From contig CAITBU010000053.1 in the NCBI GenBank assembly GCA_903890595.1, positions 1-43,567 on the forward strand: a stretch of 43,567 bases of DNA. The letters run 5' to 3'. The DNA is from an uncultured Holophagaceae bacterium (GTDB taxonomy: Bacteria > Acidobacteriota > Holophagae > Holophagales > Holophagaceae). The position numbers and the translations under genes are program-made. Under the pieces are notes generated by a model. That model worked only from the letters and a program-made list of their open reading frames with translations, searched no databases and was not told the origin of the DNA. Below are positions 15,234-23,510 of the stretch, piece by piece; position 1 is the first letter of the stretch, and every line of letters begins with the position of its first letter.

Positions 15234-16378
15234 ACTTCACCTCCTGGAACGGGGAGAGCTTTCGCTGCGAGACTTTGGATGATGGACAGGCCGATGCTCA
15301 CGGAATCCACCAGGCACTGGACGGGCATGGCTTCCTGGTGGGAGTGCACGTTGCGGTAGCCGAGGCCGAGGTTCACACAGGCGATGCCGCGGCCATTGAG
15401 GACATTGGCGTCACTGCCGCCTGGGTAACGCAGTGATTTGGGTTCAAAGCCTGCTGCGGCGATGCCTTGGGTCACGGCACAGACAATGGGTTCTTCAGGG
15501 TCCAGGGAAAACCCATCGTATTTCGGGGTCCAGGTCAGATCCACAGAACCCCCAGCCGCAGCCGCCGACTCTTCAAAGGCCTCCCGGACATGAGCCTTCT
15601 GAGTCTGCAGTTCCTCCGGGTGAGGGCTCCGGAACTCTCCAAGGATCTCCACACGGTCAGGGATCACATTGATGGCGGTCCCGCCCCGGATGGTCCCGAT
15701 GTTAAGCATTCCGGTGGTACCCCAGCGGCCCTGCTTCAGGCGAGAGATGGCCTGGGCGGCGATCTGGATGGCGTGGACGCCCTTCTCGGGCCAAACCGCG
15801 GCGTGGGCGGCCCGCCCATGCACCACGGCCTCGAAGACGACGGCGGCCGGAGCCTCGACCACGAAGCTTCCGCAGGGTGCCGAACTATCGAAGATGAGTC
15901 CCACGGTCGCTTTTAGGTTGGAGACATCCAGGGCCTTGGCGCCATGCATGCCAGCTTCTTCGCACACCGTGAAGACCAGGTCCAGTGGACCATGGGGAAT
16001 GTTGCGCTCAGAGAGCTGCTGCAAGATCTCAATGATGATGGCGATCCCGGCCCGATCGTCCGCTCCCAGGATGGTGGAACCGTCCGAGGTGATGAGGTCC
16101 TCCGCAGGGAACTGCGGTTTCAACCCCAGGGTGGGAGCTACCGTATCCAGGTGCGCACAGAGCAGGAGAGCGGGTACCGGGAGGGTCCCCGGCACGTGGC
16201 CGATGAGGTTCCCGGACTGACCTCCAAACGTAGATCCCGCCCCATCCATGGTTGTGACGATCGACAGTTCCGAAAGGCGCTGTCTCACGACCTCCGCCAC
16301 GCCACCTTCATTCCCGGAGGTACCGTCCACTTTGGCCAGCTGAAGAAACAGCTCGATGACCCGAACCTGATCTGCCAT
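15230..16378 (-). CDS. M20 family metallopeptidase, PepT-like
   Basis: This encodes 382 residues without a signal peptide, hence cytoplasmic. It has dizinc ligands in AHLDTV (H76, D78), GADDRAG (D107), catalytic/ligand pair CEEAG (E140, E141), D164 in IFDSSA and a late His in NVHSHQE. A dimerisation domain lies about 180-290 (VHGRAAHA). Order and spacing match peptidase T-like tripeptidases and related M20 carboxypeptidases; a glutamate carboxypeptidase activity is possible. It should finish breakdown of imported short peptides. It is the first gene of a minus-strand pair with the CapA fusion and is divergent from rpiR, with a perfect palindrome between them. Confidence 0.88.
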   Translation of the reverse strand: MADQVRVIELFLQLAKVDGTSGNEGGVAEVVRQRLSELSIVTTMDGAGSTFGGQSGNLIGHVPGTLPVPALLLCAHLDTVAPTLGLKPQFPAEDLITSDGSTILGADDRAGIAIIIEILQQLSERNIPHGPLDLVFTVCEEAGMHGAKALDVSNLKATVGLIFDSSAPCGSFVVEAPAAVVFEAVVHGRAAHAAVWPEKGVHAIQIAAQAISRLKQGRWGTTGMLNIGTIRGGTAINVIPDRVEILGEFRSPHPEELQTQKAHVREAFEESAAAAGGSVDLTWTPKYDGFSLDPEEPIVCAVTQGIAAAGFEPKSLRYPGGSDANVLNGRGIACVNLGLGYRNVHSHQEAMPVQCLVDSVSIGLSIIQSLAAKALPVPGGEV

Positions 16379-16406
16379 GGAATTTTTCCAGTCAGTTTGA
16401 CTTTTT

Positions 16407-16424
16407 TTGGAACAAAGGTTCCAA
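16407..16424. promoter_or_regulatory. palindromic operator, probably for the RpiR regulator
   Basis: TTGGAAC-AAAG-GTTCCAA is a perfect 7-bp inverted repeat with a 4-base spacer in the divergent gap between the M20 peptidase (start 16378) and rpiR (start 16505). Its position next to the regulator gene and its overlap with a predicted promoter support autoregulation and co-control of the divergent pair. This is inference. Confidence 0.65.
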
Positions 16425-16436
16425 TGCGACGATAAT
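16407..16436 (+). promoter_or_regulatory. predicted promoter of rpiR overlapping the palindrome
   Basis: A -35-like TTGGAA (16407-16412) and a -10-like GATAAT (16431-16436) are separated by 18 bases. The -35 element is part of the palindrome, so a bound regulator would block RNA polymerase. Confidence 0.5.
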
Positions 16437-16504
16437 ACCCAGGTGGTAGCCCGCTGTCAAAAATCAGCTCCCCCATGGGAAACCGGTGATTTCGAGGTTG
16501 GAAG

Positions 16505-17365
16505 ATGAAGAATGAGCCCTCGTTCAAACGCCTGCAGGGCGCGATTCTGGCGATCCAGGATGCCCTGACTCCCACCGAGCGCCTCATTGCCAGCTATCTG
16601 CTGGAGCATCCCCGCAGTGTGGCTCTGATGCCGATTCAGGAGTTGGCTTCCAGACTTGAGGCCGGTCCCGCCTCCATCATCCGGGTCATGCAGAAGCTTG
16701 GCTACAAGGGGTATTCCGAGCTGAAGCGAGACTTGCAGCAGGAGCTGCGAGGGAACGACTCCCCGTTGGAGCGCTTCAAGCTCGCCCTGGACCGCCGCAC
16801 CGACCTGGACTTCTCGGACATCCACGCCATCGCCAGTCAAGAGATGGATAACCTGCGGACGACGCTGGAGCGGGTGGATAGCGCCAGCCTGGCCCAGTCC
16901 GTGAAGCTTGTGAGCCGAGCGAGCCTCGTCTACACCGCAGGGGTCGGCATCTCCTCTCACCTTGCCAGCCTGGCGACCTTCGTGTTCCAGCACATCGGCC
17001 TGCGCGCCTTCCTGGTCCAGCACACCGGGCTGAACCTGGCTGAGCAGCTGGTTTCCATCAGAAAGCAGGATGTGCTCCTCGCCTTCGCCTTCCCCCCGTA
17101 TTCCAGCCAGACCATCGAAGGCGCCGCCCTGGCCAAAGCGCAAGGGGCGAGTGTTATCGGCATCACCAACCAGATCCTCAGCCCCTTGGCAGAGCATTGC
17201 GATGTTGTGCTCGTAGCCAAGACGGATAGCAGCGCGCCGTCCAACTCCCTATCCGCCCCCCTGCTGCTCATCCACGCGATCGCCTCGGCAGTGGCCTCCG
17301 CCAAGCGTCGCCAGTCCTCGAAGGCCATCGAGACGACCATCTCACTCCGCAACCGAAAGCCCTAG
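16505..17365 (+). CDS. RpiR/MurR-family transcriptional regulator
   Basis: This encodes 286 residues. An N-terminal helix-turn-helix of the RpiR type (about 10-85: LTPTERLIASYLLEHP, ASRLEAGPASIIRVMQKLGYKGYSELK) is followed by a SIS sugar-isomerase domain (about 130-260: VYTAGVGISSHLA, VLLAFAFPPYSSQTI, ASVIGITNQ). SIS domains usually bind phosphosugars; MurR, for example, senses N-acetylmuramate 6-phosphate. GAGG stands before the ATG at 16505. The start lies 126 bases from the divergent peptidase gene and the stop 21 bases before the peptide transporter, so it probably leads an operon rpiR-POT-tricorn. A phosphosugar sensor over peptide-use genes hints at muropeptide or capsule-derived substrates. 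Confidence 0.9.
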   Translation: MKNEPSFKRLQGAILAIQDALTPTERLIASYLLEHPRSVALMPIQELASRLEAGPASIIRVMQKLGYKGYSELKRDLQQELRGNDSPLERFKLALDRRTDLDFSDIHAIASQEMDNLRTTLERVDSASLAQSVKLVSRASLVYTAGVGISSHLASLATFVFQHIGLRAFLVQHTGLNLAEQLVSIRKQDVLLAFAFPPYSSQTIEGAALAKAQGASVIGITNQILSPLAEHCDVVLVAKTDSSAPSNSLSAPLLLIHAIASAVASAKRRQSSKAIETTISLRNRKP

Positions 17366-17386
17366 CCCTGGATTCACAAGGAGCCC

Positions 17387-18730
17387 ATGCCCAACCAGTC
17401 GAACCAGGGTCCGAACGCCAGCGCCACCTTTCCTGCCGTCTTCTGGGTGGCCAATGTTCTGGAGATGCTGGAGCGGGCTGCATTCTATGGCTTCTATATC
17501 GCCATCACGCTCTATCTCACCGACCTGGTGGGGTTCAGTGACCGGGAGACGGGCGTCGTGGCAGGCCTGTTCGTGGGCCTGCTCTACTTTTTGACCCCCT
17601 TCGTCGGCGCCCTGTCGGACCGGTTGGGGTTTCGCAAGGCGCTGATCATGGCCTTCGCCCTGCTGACCGTGGGCTACACGCTGCTCGGCTTGTTTACCGC
17701 CAAGCTTCCAGCCGTCCTCTCGCTCATCGTCATCGCCGTTGGCAGCTCGTTCATCAAGCCGGTGGTGACGGGAATGATCGCGAAGACGGTTTCCGAGGCG
17801 AATCGCGCCCGAGGTTACGCCCTCTTCTACTGGGTGGTGAACATCGGCTCCTTCGGCGGTAAGACCTTCGTCCCGTTTATCCGCCTCGGGGCCGGGCTGC
17901 AGTATGTCAATTTTTTCGCCGCGGCCATGTGTCTGGTCGCGCTCCTGGGGGCCGTGATTTGGTTCCGCCCCGAGGCTGAAGTGACGCGCGGGAAGACCCT
18001 TGGAGAGGTGGCCCGTTCCCTCCAGAAGGTGGTCCGGACCCCCCGGCTCATCCTCTTCATTCTCATTATCTCGGGGTTCTGGACCACCCAATATCAGCTC
18101 TACGCAACCATGCCGAAATACGTCATCCGGTTGCTGGGAGCCTCCTCTCGGCCGGAATGGATCGCCAATATCAACCCACTGATTGTCGTGATGTTCGTGG
18201 TCCTGATCACCCGCCTGATGCAGCGGAGAAAAGCCGTTACGTCCATCTTTGTTGGCATGCTGCTGGTGCCTGCGGCGGCCCTGTTGATCGCACTGGGGCC
18301 CGCCCTCCAGTCTGTGGTCGGACCGAAGATCCTGATCCCTGGGGTGGGCTCTGTGCACCCCATGGTGCTCATGCTGGTGCTGGGGATCATGCTCCAGGGG
18401 TTCGCAGAGAGCTTTATCTCACCGCGCTACCTGGAATATTTTTCCCTTCAATCACCCAAGGGGGAGGAGGGCGCTTATCTCGGCTTCGCCTATCTCTACT
18501 CCTTCTTTGCGGCCGTGATCGGCTTTGCGCTTTCCGGGTTTTTATTAGACAAGTACTGTCCTGATCCAAAGATCCTTCCAGCGGGTCTCAGCAGCGTAGA
18601 GCGCGCAGCCTACTACCAGAATGCGCATCACATCTGGTACTACTTCATCGCCATCGGCATCCTGACAGCCTTGGCCCTCCTGGTGTTTGCGCGGGTCACG
18701 GCACGTCGCGAAAGCTCTACCTCAGCCTGA
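17387..18730 (+). CDS. POT/PTR2-family proton-dependent oligopeptide transporter
   Basis: This encodes 447 residues, about 12 membrane helices. The signature E-x-x-E-R is present in helix 1 (E26, E29, R30 in LEMLERAAFYGFY), followed by the aromatic pair, and ALSDRLGFRKAL is an MFS A-loop. It is expected to import di- and tripeptides with protons across the inner membrane. It differs from canonical members in having a short loop after helix 6 and no extra helical hairpin. It lies 21 bases after rpiR and 41 bases before the tricorn-like protease gene, the logical route for that enzyme's products. Confidence 0.88.
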   Translation: MPNQSNQGPNASATFPAVFWVANVLEMLERAAFYGFYIAITLYLTDLVGFSDRETGVVAGLFVGLLYFLTPFVGALSDRLGFRKALIMAFALLTVGYTLLGLFTAKLPAVLSLIVIAVGSSFIKPVVTGMIAKTVSEANRARGYALFYWVVNIGSFGGKTFVPFIRLGAGLQYVNFFAAAMCLVALLGAVIWFRPEAEVTRGKTLGEVARSLQKVVRTPRLILFILIISGFWTTQYQLYATMPKYVIRLLGASSRPEWIANINPLIVVMFVVLITRLMQRRKAVTSIFVGMLLVPAAALLIALGPALQSVVGPKILIPGVGSVHPMVLMLVLGIMLQGFAESFISPRYLEYFSLQSPKGEEGAYLGFAYLYSFFAAVIGFALSGFLLDKYCPDPKILPAGLSSVERAAYYQNAHHIWYYFIAIGILTALALLVFARVTARRESSTSA

Positions 18731-18771
18731 GGCTCTCCTGACCTTCAGTTCTCTTCTTGGAGCACAGAAGC

Positions 18772-21700
18772 ATGCGCTACGCCCGCATCCTGCCATTCCT
18801 CTTCATGCCCTTGGTGGTTGCCGCCCTCGAGCGGCCCATGCGCCTGCCCCAGGACCCCAGCCTTAGCCCCGATGGCCGGTCGGCGGTCTTCGCCTGGCAG
18901 GGCGACATCTGGTCGGTTCCCAGCACTGGGGGGAGTGCCACGCGCATCACGTCCCACCTGGCAGACGATTCCCAGCCCAAGGTGAGTCCTGACGGCAAAT
19001 TAGTGGTTTTCGTGTCCAGGCGCACGGGTACGGACCAAGTCTTTCTGGCCCCCATCCAGGGCGGAACGCCCCGCCAGGTGACCTTCGATGGGAACGACAA
19101 GACCCTGGTGGGTTTTACCTCCGACGGTGCCGCTGTGCTGGTGATCGAGGAGCAGGATCTCTCCCCCCACCAGGTCGAGAACCGCCGCCTCTTCAAGGTC
19201 TCCCTCACGGAGCGGAAGGCGCCGGAGCGTCTCTTCGACGCCTCTCTGGATGGCGCGGCCCTGTCTCCTGATGGCACCAAGGTCCTGTTCACGCGGGGGC
19301 GCGCCCCGTGGTGGCGAAAGGGCTACGAGAGCTCCGCCGCCTCTCAGCTCTGGGTGGCGGACGTTGCGGCTCAGCCCGTTACCTACCAGCGCTTGAGTGC
19401 CGACCACCCGCACTTCCAGAACGTCTCGGAGCGCTGGCCCATGTGGTCACCCAACGGGAAGGGCTACTACTTCGTGAGCGAGATCGACGGCATCAATGAG
19501 GTGTACTACCGCAACCTGGATGGCTCGGACCAGCGACGCGTGACCCAGGTGAGCCTGGAAAAGGGTGACGATGGCGTCGTGTTCCCCTCGCTCTCGGGCG
19601 ATGGCAAGACGCTGCTCTTCCGGCGACGCTTCGATCTGATGACAGCCGACACCGCGAACGGCAAGGTTCGTCCGCTCGCCCTGAGCGCCACGGGCGACGA
19701 GGTGGCCGCGCCCCTGGAGCCCCGGACGGACAAGGCCGCCTCGGCCGTGGCTTTCACCAAGGATGGCAAGCAGATGGCCTTTGTGGCCGGAGACGACCTG
19801 TGGGTGATGGACACCATCCTGAAGGAACCCGTTCGCGTCACCCACAATGCCGCCCGGGAAGACAGCCTCGCCTTCAGCCCTGATGGCAAGCGGCTCTACT
19901 TCGTGAGCGAGGCCGGCGGCGAGTCCGATCTCTACGTTGTCGACTGTCCCAGGGAGGACCGAGCCTGGTTCCTGGCCTCCGGCTTCACCCCCAGACCCCT
20001 CACCCGGGACAAGGCTGTGGAGGGTAGCGTCAAGCCCGACCCCACCGGCAGGACCGTCGCCTTCCTCAAGGATCACGATCTCTGGCTGATGAAAGCCGAC
20101 GGCACCGGCGCCCACAAGCTCCTCGACAGCTGGAGCAACATGGACTTCGACTGGAGCCCCGACGGCAAGTGGCTGGTCGTCGCCAAGCAGGACACGCTGT
20201 TCAACAGCGACATCTGGGTGCTGCCGGTGGACGGCAGTCGCCCGCCCTATAACCTCTCCCGACACCCCGACAACGACACCACTCCCCGCTGGAGCCCCGA
20301 CGGCACCCGCATCGCCTTCGTGGGGCACCGGGATGGGGACGAGGCCGACATCTATGTGGTGACGCTCTCCAGGGCCGTGAAGGAAGAAACAGCCAGGGAT
20401 CGGTCCCTTAAGCGAGCCACCGAAGCGCTTCAAAGCCGCCCCGCCCGCCGCGAGGCGACTCCCGCCTCGGCCGACGAGGCCTCGGCTGAGCCCGCAGTCC
20501 GTTCCGCTCGGCCGGTGGGTAAGGATGTGGTGATCGACTTCGAGGGCATTCACGACCGCATCCACCGCCTCCGTTTCTCGGGCAACGAGCGCGACCTGGT
20601 GTGGTCCCCGGACGGCACCCAGCTTGGCTTCACCCACGCGGCCTCGGGCGCTGCCGGGGAAGGCGAGGAAGACCAGCGGGTCAAGCGCCCCGCCGCAACG
20701 CCTGCCCCAGCCAAACCCCAGGCGGCACCCACCGCCCCGCACACGGCACCCGCCGCGCCCGCGGCTTCATCTGCGCCAGCCACCACCACGGGACCAGCCT
20801 TCTTCACCGTCACCTTCCCCGACAAGCTGACCCCGGTCCAGGTGTTCAGCCCGGCCCTCGCCCATCCCAAGTGGGTGGAGGCGAACACCCTGGTGGGAAC
20901 GGCTGTCGGCCTCCCCGCCACACTCGCCATCTCCTCCGCCAAGCGGACCACCTACCCCTTCACGGTCCACTTCACCCGTGACTGGCGGGACTACCGGACG
21001 GCGGTCTTTGATCAGGCCTGGCGCCACATGCGGGACAGCTTCTACGATGGGCACCACAACAACCGCAACTGGGACACGGTGCGCGCCAAGTACCGAGACC
21101 TGGCGGGAGAGTGCCTGGGGAAGAAGGAATTCGAGACCCTGGTTCAGCTGATGCTCGGCGAACTGAATGCCTCCCACCTCGGCTTCTCCAATGCTCCGGA
21201 ATTCCTCCCGGTACCGCCTGCCACGACCGTGCCCGTCCCCACCCCCTTCCAGCTGGGCTTGCGCTTCGATCGCACTGCGAACGGGAGCGGGCTGAAGGTG
21301 GCCAGCGTCATTCCGAACAGTCCCTGCAGCCTACAGCGAAGTCTGGTTCGTCCCGGAGAGACGCTGCTGGCCATCGATGGGGTGAAGGTTGCCCGGGATA
21401 CAGATCTGGCGGGCCTTCTGGCCATGCCGGAGAGCCGGGACCTGCAGCTCACCATCGCCGATGGTGCGGGTCTGGCCCGCCTGGTCACCGTGCGGCCCGT
21501 GGCTTCCGTGAAAGAGCTTCTCTACCCGGAATGGGTCGAAGCGAACCGGGCGGAAGTCGAGCGCCAGAGCGGCGGCAAGCTCGGCTATCTCCACATCAAG
21601 GGCATGAACATGCCGAGCTTCCGCCAGTTCGAGGAGGACCTCTACCACGCTGGCGTCGGCAAGGACGGCCTGGTTATCGATGTGCGCTACAACGGCGGTG

Positions 21701-22182
21701 GGAGTACAGCCGATCATGTGCTCACGGCGCTCACCCAGCCCGTGCATGCGGTGGCCGTGCCGAGGGATGGTCAGGCCGGCTACCCCCAGGACCGCATGGT
21801 CTATGCCACCTGGACCAAACCCATCGTGCTGATGTGCAACGAATACAGCTTCTCCAATGCGGAGATCGTCAGCCACGCCATCAAGACCATCGGCCGGGGT
21901 CGACTGGTGGGCATGCGCACCGCCGGAGGCGTCATCAGCACGGGTGCGTCCACCCTCCAGGACGGCAGCACCCTCCGCATGCCCTACCGGGGCTGGTACC
22001 TTCGCGACACGGGCGCTGATATGGAGCTGAATGGCGCCGAGCCGCACATCGCCCTCTGGAACCGGCTCGGTGGCCCCGATGACCAGCTGACCGCCGCGGT
22101 GAAGGCGCTGGCCGAAGATGTGGCCACGGACAAGGCCAAGCCCCGCCCCCAGCTTGTGAGTGCTGCCGAACTGCGCAAGTAG
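18772..22182 (+). CDS. secreted tricorn-like S41 protease (beta-propellers, PDZ, S41)
   Basis: This encodes 1136 residues. A short signal sequence (ending near VVAAL-E) is followed by TolB/WD40-type propeller repeats (about 25-630; repeated SPDGK, YFVSE and LWVMD blocks). A Pro/Ala-rich linker lies about 640-675, then a helical region, a PDZ domain (about 830-887) and an S41 peptidase domain (about 920-1110). The nucleophile is most likely S1028 in NEYSFSNAE, matching the tricorn NExSxSDGD site with Asp and Gly replaced by Asn and Ala. The ATG at 18772 has GGAG nine bases upstream; the frame also opens at a TTG 15 bases earlier. It should cut oligopeptides in the periplasm, feeding the POT transporter. 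The linker is low-complexity and probably flexible. Confidence 0.9.
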   Translation: MRYARILPFLFMPLVVAALERPMRLPQDPSLSPDGRSAVFAWQGDIWSVPSTGGSATRITSHLADDSQPKVSPDGKLVVFVSRRTGTDQVFLAPIQGGTPRQVTFDGNDKTLVGFTSDGAAVLVIEEQDLSPHQVENRRLFKVSLTERKAPERLFDASLDGAALSPDGTKVLFTRGRAPWWRKGYESSAASQLWVADVAAQPVTYQRLSADHPHFQNVSERWPMWSPNGKGYYFVSEIDGINEVYYRNLDGSDQRRVTQVSLEKGDDGVVFPSLSGDGKTLLFRRRFDLMTADTANGKVRPLALSATGDEVAAPLEPRTDKAASAVAFTKDGKQMAFVAGDDLWVMDTILKEPVRVTHNAAREDSLAFSPDGKRLYFVSEAGGESDLYVVDCPREDRAWFLASGFTPRPLTRDKAVEGSVKPDPTGRTVAFLKDHDLWLMKADGTGAHKLLDSWSNMDFDWSPDGKWLVVAKQDTLFNSDIWVLPVDGSRPPYNLSRHPDNDTTPRWSPDGTRIAFVGHRDGDEADIYVVTLSRAVKEETARDRSLKRATEALQSRPARREATPASADEASAEPAVRSARPVGKDVVIDFEGIHDRIHRLRFSGNERDLVWSPDGTQLGFTHAASGAAGEGEEDQRVKRPAATPAPAKPQAAPTAPHTAPAAPAASSAPATTTGPAFFTVTFPDKLTPVQVFSPALAHPKWVEANTLVGTAVGLPATLAISSAKRTTYPFTVHFTRDWRDYRTAVFDQAWRHMRDSFYDGHHNNRNWDTVRAKYRDLAGECLGKKEFETLVQLMLGELNASHLGFSNAPEFLPVPPATTVPVPTPFQLGLRFDRTANGSGLKVASVIPNSPCSLQRSLVRPGETLLAIDGVKVARDTDLAGLLAMPESRDLQLTIADGAGLARLVTVRPVASVKELLYPEWVEANRAEVERQSGGKLGYLHIKGMNMPSFRQFEEDLYHAGVGKDGLVIDVRYNGGGSTADHVLTALTQPVHAVAVPRDGQAGYPQDRMVYATWTKPIVLMCNEYSFSNAEIVSHAIKTIGRGRLVGMRTAGGVISTGASTLQDGSTLRMPYRGWYLRDTGADMELNGAEPHIALWNRLGGPDDQLTAAVKALAEDVATDKAKPRPQLVSAAELRK

Positions 22183-22250
22183 GCCCCGGCACCGCCTTCG
22201 GGGCGACCAAGGAGATTCCTGGCGTCCACTGGGCGGCCCCGGAGGCCCAG
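22183..22250. terminator. possible bidirectional termination region between convergent genes
   Basis: The 78-base convergent gap contains two 6-bp GC-rich inverted repeats, GCCCCG/CGGGGC (22183-22204) and CTGGGC/GCCCAG (22229-22250). Neither is followed by a T-run, so termination is only suggested. Confidence 0.3.
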
Positions 22251-22260
22251 CCTGGGTCGG

Positions 22261-22878
22261 TCAGCCCCGGTCCCGGCGGTCGCCCACGACCACGGCCGGG
22301 ACCCCGGCCACGATGCTCCAGGCGGGCACGTCCCGAGTGACCACGGCGCCCATGGCCACCACGGCGTGGTCCCCGATGGTCACCCCGTCGGTCACGCCGG
22401 CGTTGGCACCGATCCACACATCCTGGCCGAGGGTGATCCCCCGGGAGCGGACCGGCTGATCCCGGATGGCGCGGTCCGGGGCCAGGCCGTGGTCGAAGGC
22501 GTAGAGGACGGCCCCGCTGGCGATGCGGGTGCCGTCGCCGAGGGTGATCCCCTTCCGACCGCCGTCCAGGCGGGCCCCCGCATTGATGCTGACGTCACAG
22601 CCCAGGGTGAGGGGACCGTGGAGAAAGGCCTGGGCCGCTACGGCACAGCGGTCTCCCAGGCGGACGGGTCGGCCTGGCTCGCCGAAGATGGCCGCCTCCG
22701 GGGCGATGAAGCACCCGGTGCCCAGCTCGACGGTCTCCATGGCCAGGAGGCGGGCCTGCACCTCGGCCTGCCAAGCCTCGGCCCAGGCGCGGTTCCGGGG
22801 CTTGAGGACGAAGTAGAGCCAGGGCATCCAGGCCAGTCGGCGCTGGTGCTGCTCTCTCAGGGCCAGGGGATCCCGCAT
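22261..22878 (-). CDS. hexapeptide-repeat (LbH) acyltransferase
   Basis: This encodes 205 residues. The C-terminal two-thirds (about 55-195) is a left-handed beta-helix of hexapeptide turns (VRLGDRCAVAAQ, ITLGDGTRIASG, ITLGQDVWIGANAGVTDGVTIGDHAVVAMGAVVT, SIVAGVPAVVV). It ends in the pattern typical of maltose/galactoside/colanic-acid O-acetyltransferases. The probable catalytic His is in AFDHG near residue 130. The N-terminal helical part (LRRLAWMPWLYFVLKPRNRAW-like) is basic and aromatic and may touch the membrane. The acceptor is unknown, perhaps a surface glycan. It lies 33 bases downstream of the glutathione peroxidase gene on the same strand. Confidence 0.85.
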   Translation of the reverse strand: MRDPLALREQHQRRLAWMPWLYFVLKPRNRAWAEAWQAEVQARLLAMETVELGTGCFIAPEAAIFGEPGRPVRLGDRCAVAAQAFLHGPLTLGCDVSINAGARLDGGRKGITLGDGTRIASGAVLYAFDHGLAPDRAIRDQPVRSRGITLGQDVWIGANAGVTDGVTIGDHAVVAMGAVVTRDVPAWSIVAGVPAVVVGDRRDRG

Positions 22879-22911
22879 GGCGTTATGGTAGCGTCCCCGC
22901 CGCCAGCGGTC

Positions 22912-23451
22912 CTACCGGAGGGCGGCCTCGATGGCGGCCCGAAGCTCAGCGCCACCGGGGGTGACCTTGCTGGGGAAGGCCTTGAGCACTTGCCCATTTC
23001 GGCCCACCAGATACTTGTGGAAGTTCCAGGCGGGCTCACCGTGGTGGGCCGTGAGGAAGCGATACACCGGGGCCTGGGTGGGACCCTTGACGTCCAGCTT
23101 CTCGAAGAGGGGGAAGGACACGCCGTAGTTCTTCTGGCAGAAGGCGCCAATCTGGGCCGGCGTTCCGGGCTCCTGCGCACCGAACTGGTTGCAGGGGAAC
23201 CCCAGCACCACCAGGCCACGGTCCGCATAGTCGGCGTGGAGCTTCTGCAGGCCTTCGTACTGAGGTGTGTAGCCGCACTCGCTGGCCACGTTCACGGCCA
23301 GGACCACCTTGCCCTTGTAGGCAGACAGGGCCAGGGGGTGGCCGTCGAGGGTGTTGAGGGTGAGCTCGTGGAGGGACACGGGGACCTTCCTTTCCTGGGC
23401 GGGCAGGAGCAGGGTGGTGGACAGGATGGCGAGGGCTAGGATCAGGCGCAC
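22912..23451 (-). CDS. exported cysteine-type glutathione/thioredoxin peroxidase
   Basis: This encodes 179 residues. A signal peptide (MRLILALAILSTTLLLPAQ) is followed by the complete GPx fold: NVASECGYTPQY with peroxidatic C59 (Cys, not selenocysteine), GFPCNQFGAQEP with C87 and Q94, and the WNFHKYLV triad motif. Family knowledge says monomeric bacterial Cys-GPx proteins usually take electrons from thioredoxin-like donors. I chose the GTG at 23451 because GGAG lies five bases upstream and it gives a compact signal peptide; an ATG seven codons earlier is the alternative, and the frame stays open much farther upstream by chance. It likely reduces peroxides in the periplasm. Confidence 0.88.
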   Translation of the reverse strand: MRLILALAILSTTLLLPAQERKVPVSLHELTLNTLDGHPLALSAYKGKVVLAVNVASECGYTPQYEGLQKLHADYADRGLVVLGFPCNQFGAQEPGTPAQIGAFCQKNYGVSFPLFEKLDVKGPTQAPVYRFLTAHHGEPAWNFHKYLVGRNGQVLKAFPSKVTPGGAELRAAIEAALR

Positions 23452-23510
23452 GGGGACTCCAGGCTGTTGCATTGGGTGCCACCCACAGCCCTGCCGTTCC
23501 ACCACCCGGA

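Noticed and set aside
22912..23451. Selenocysteine in the glutathione peroxidase
   Set aside because: The active-site codon at the NVASECGYT motif is a Cys codon, not in-frame TGA.
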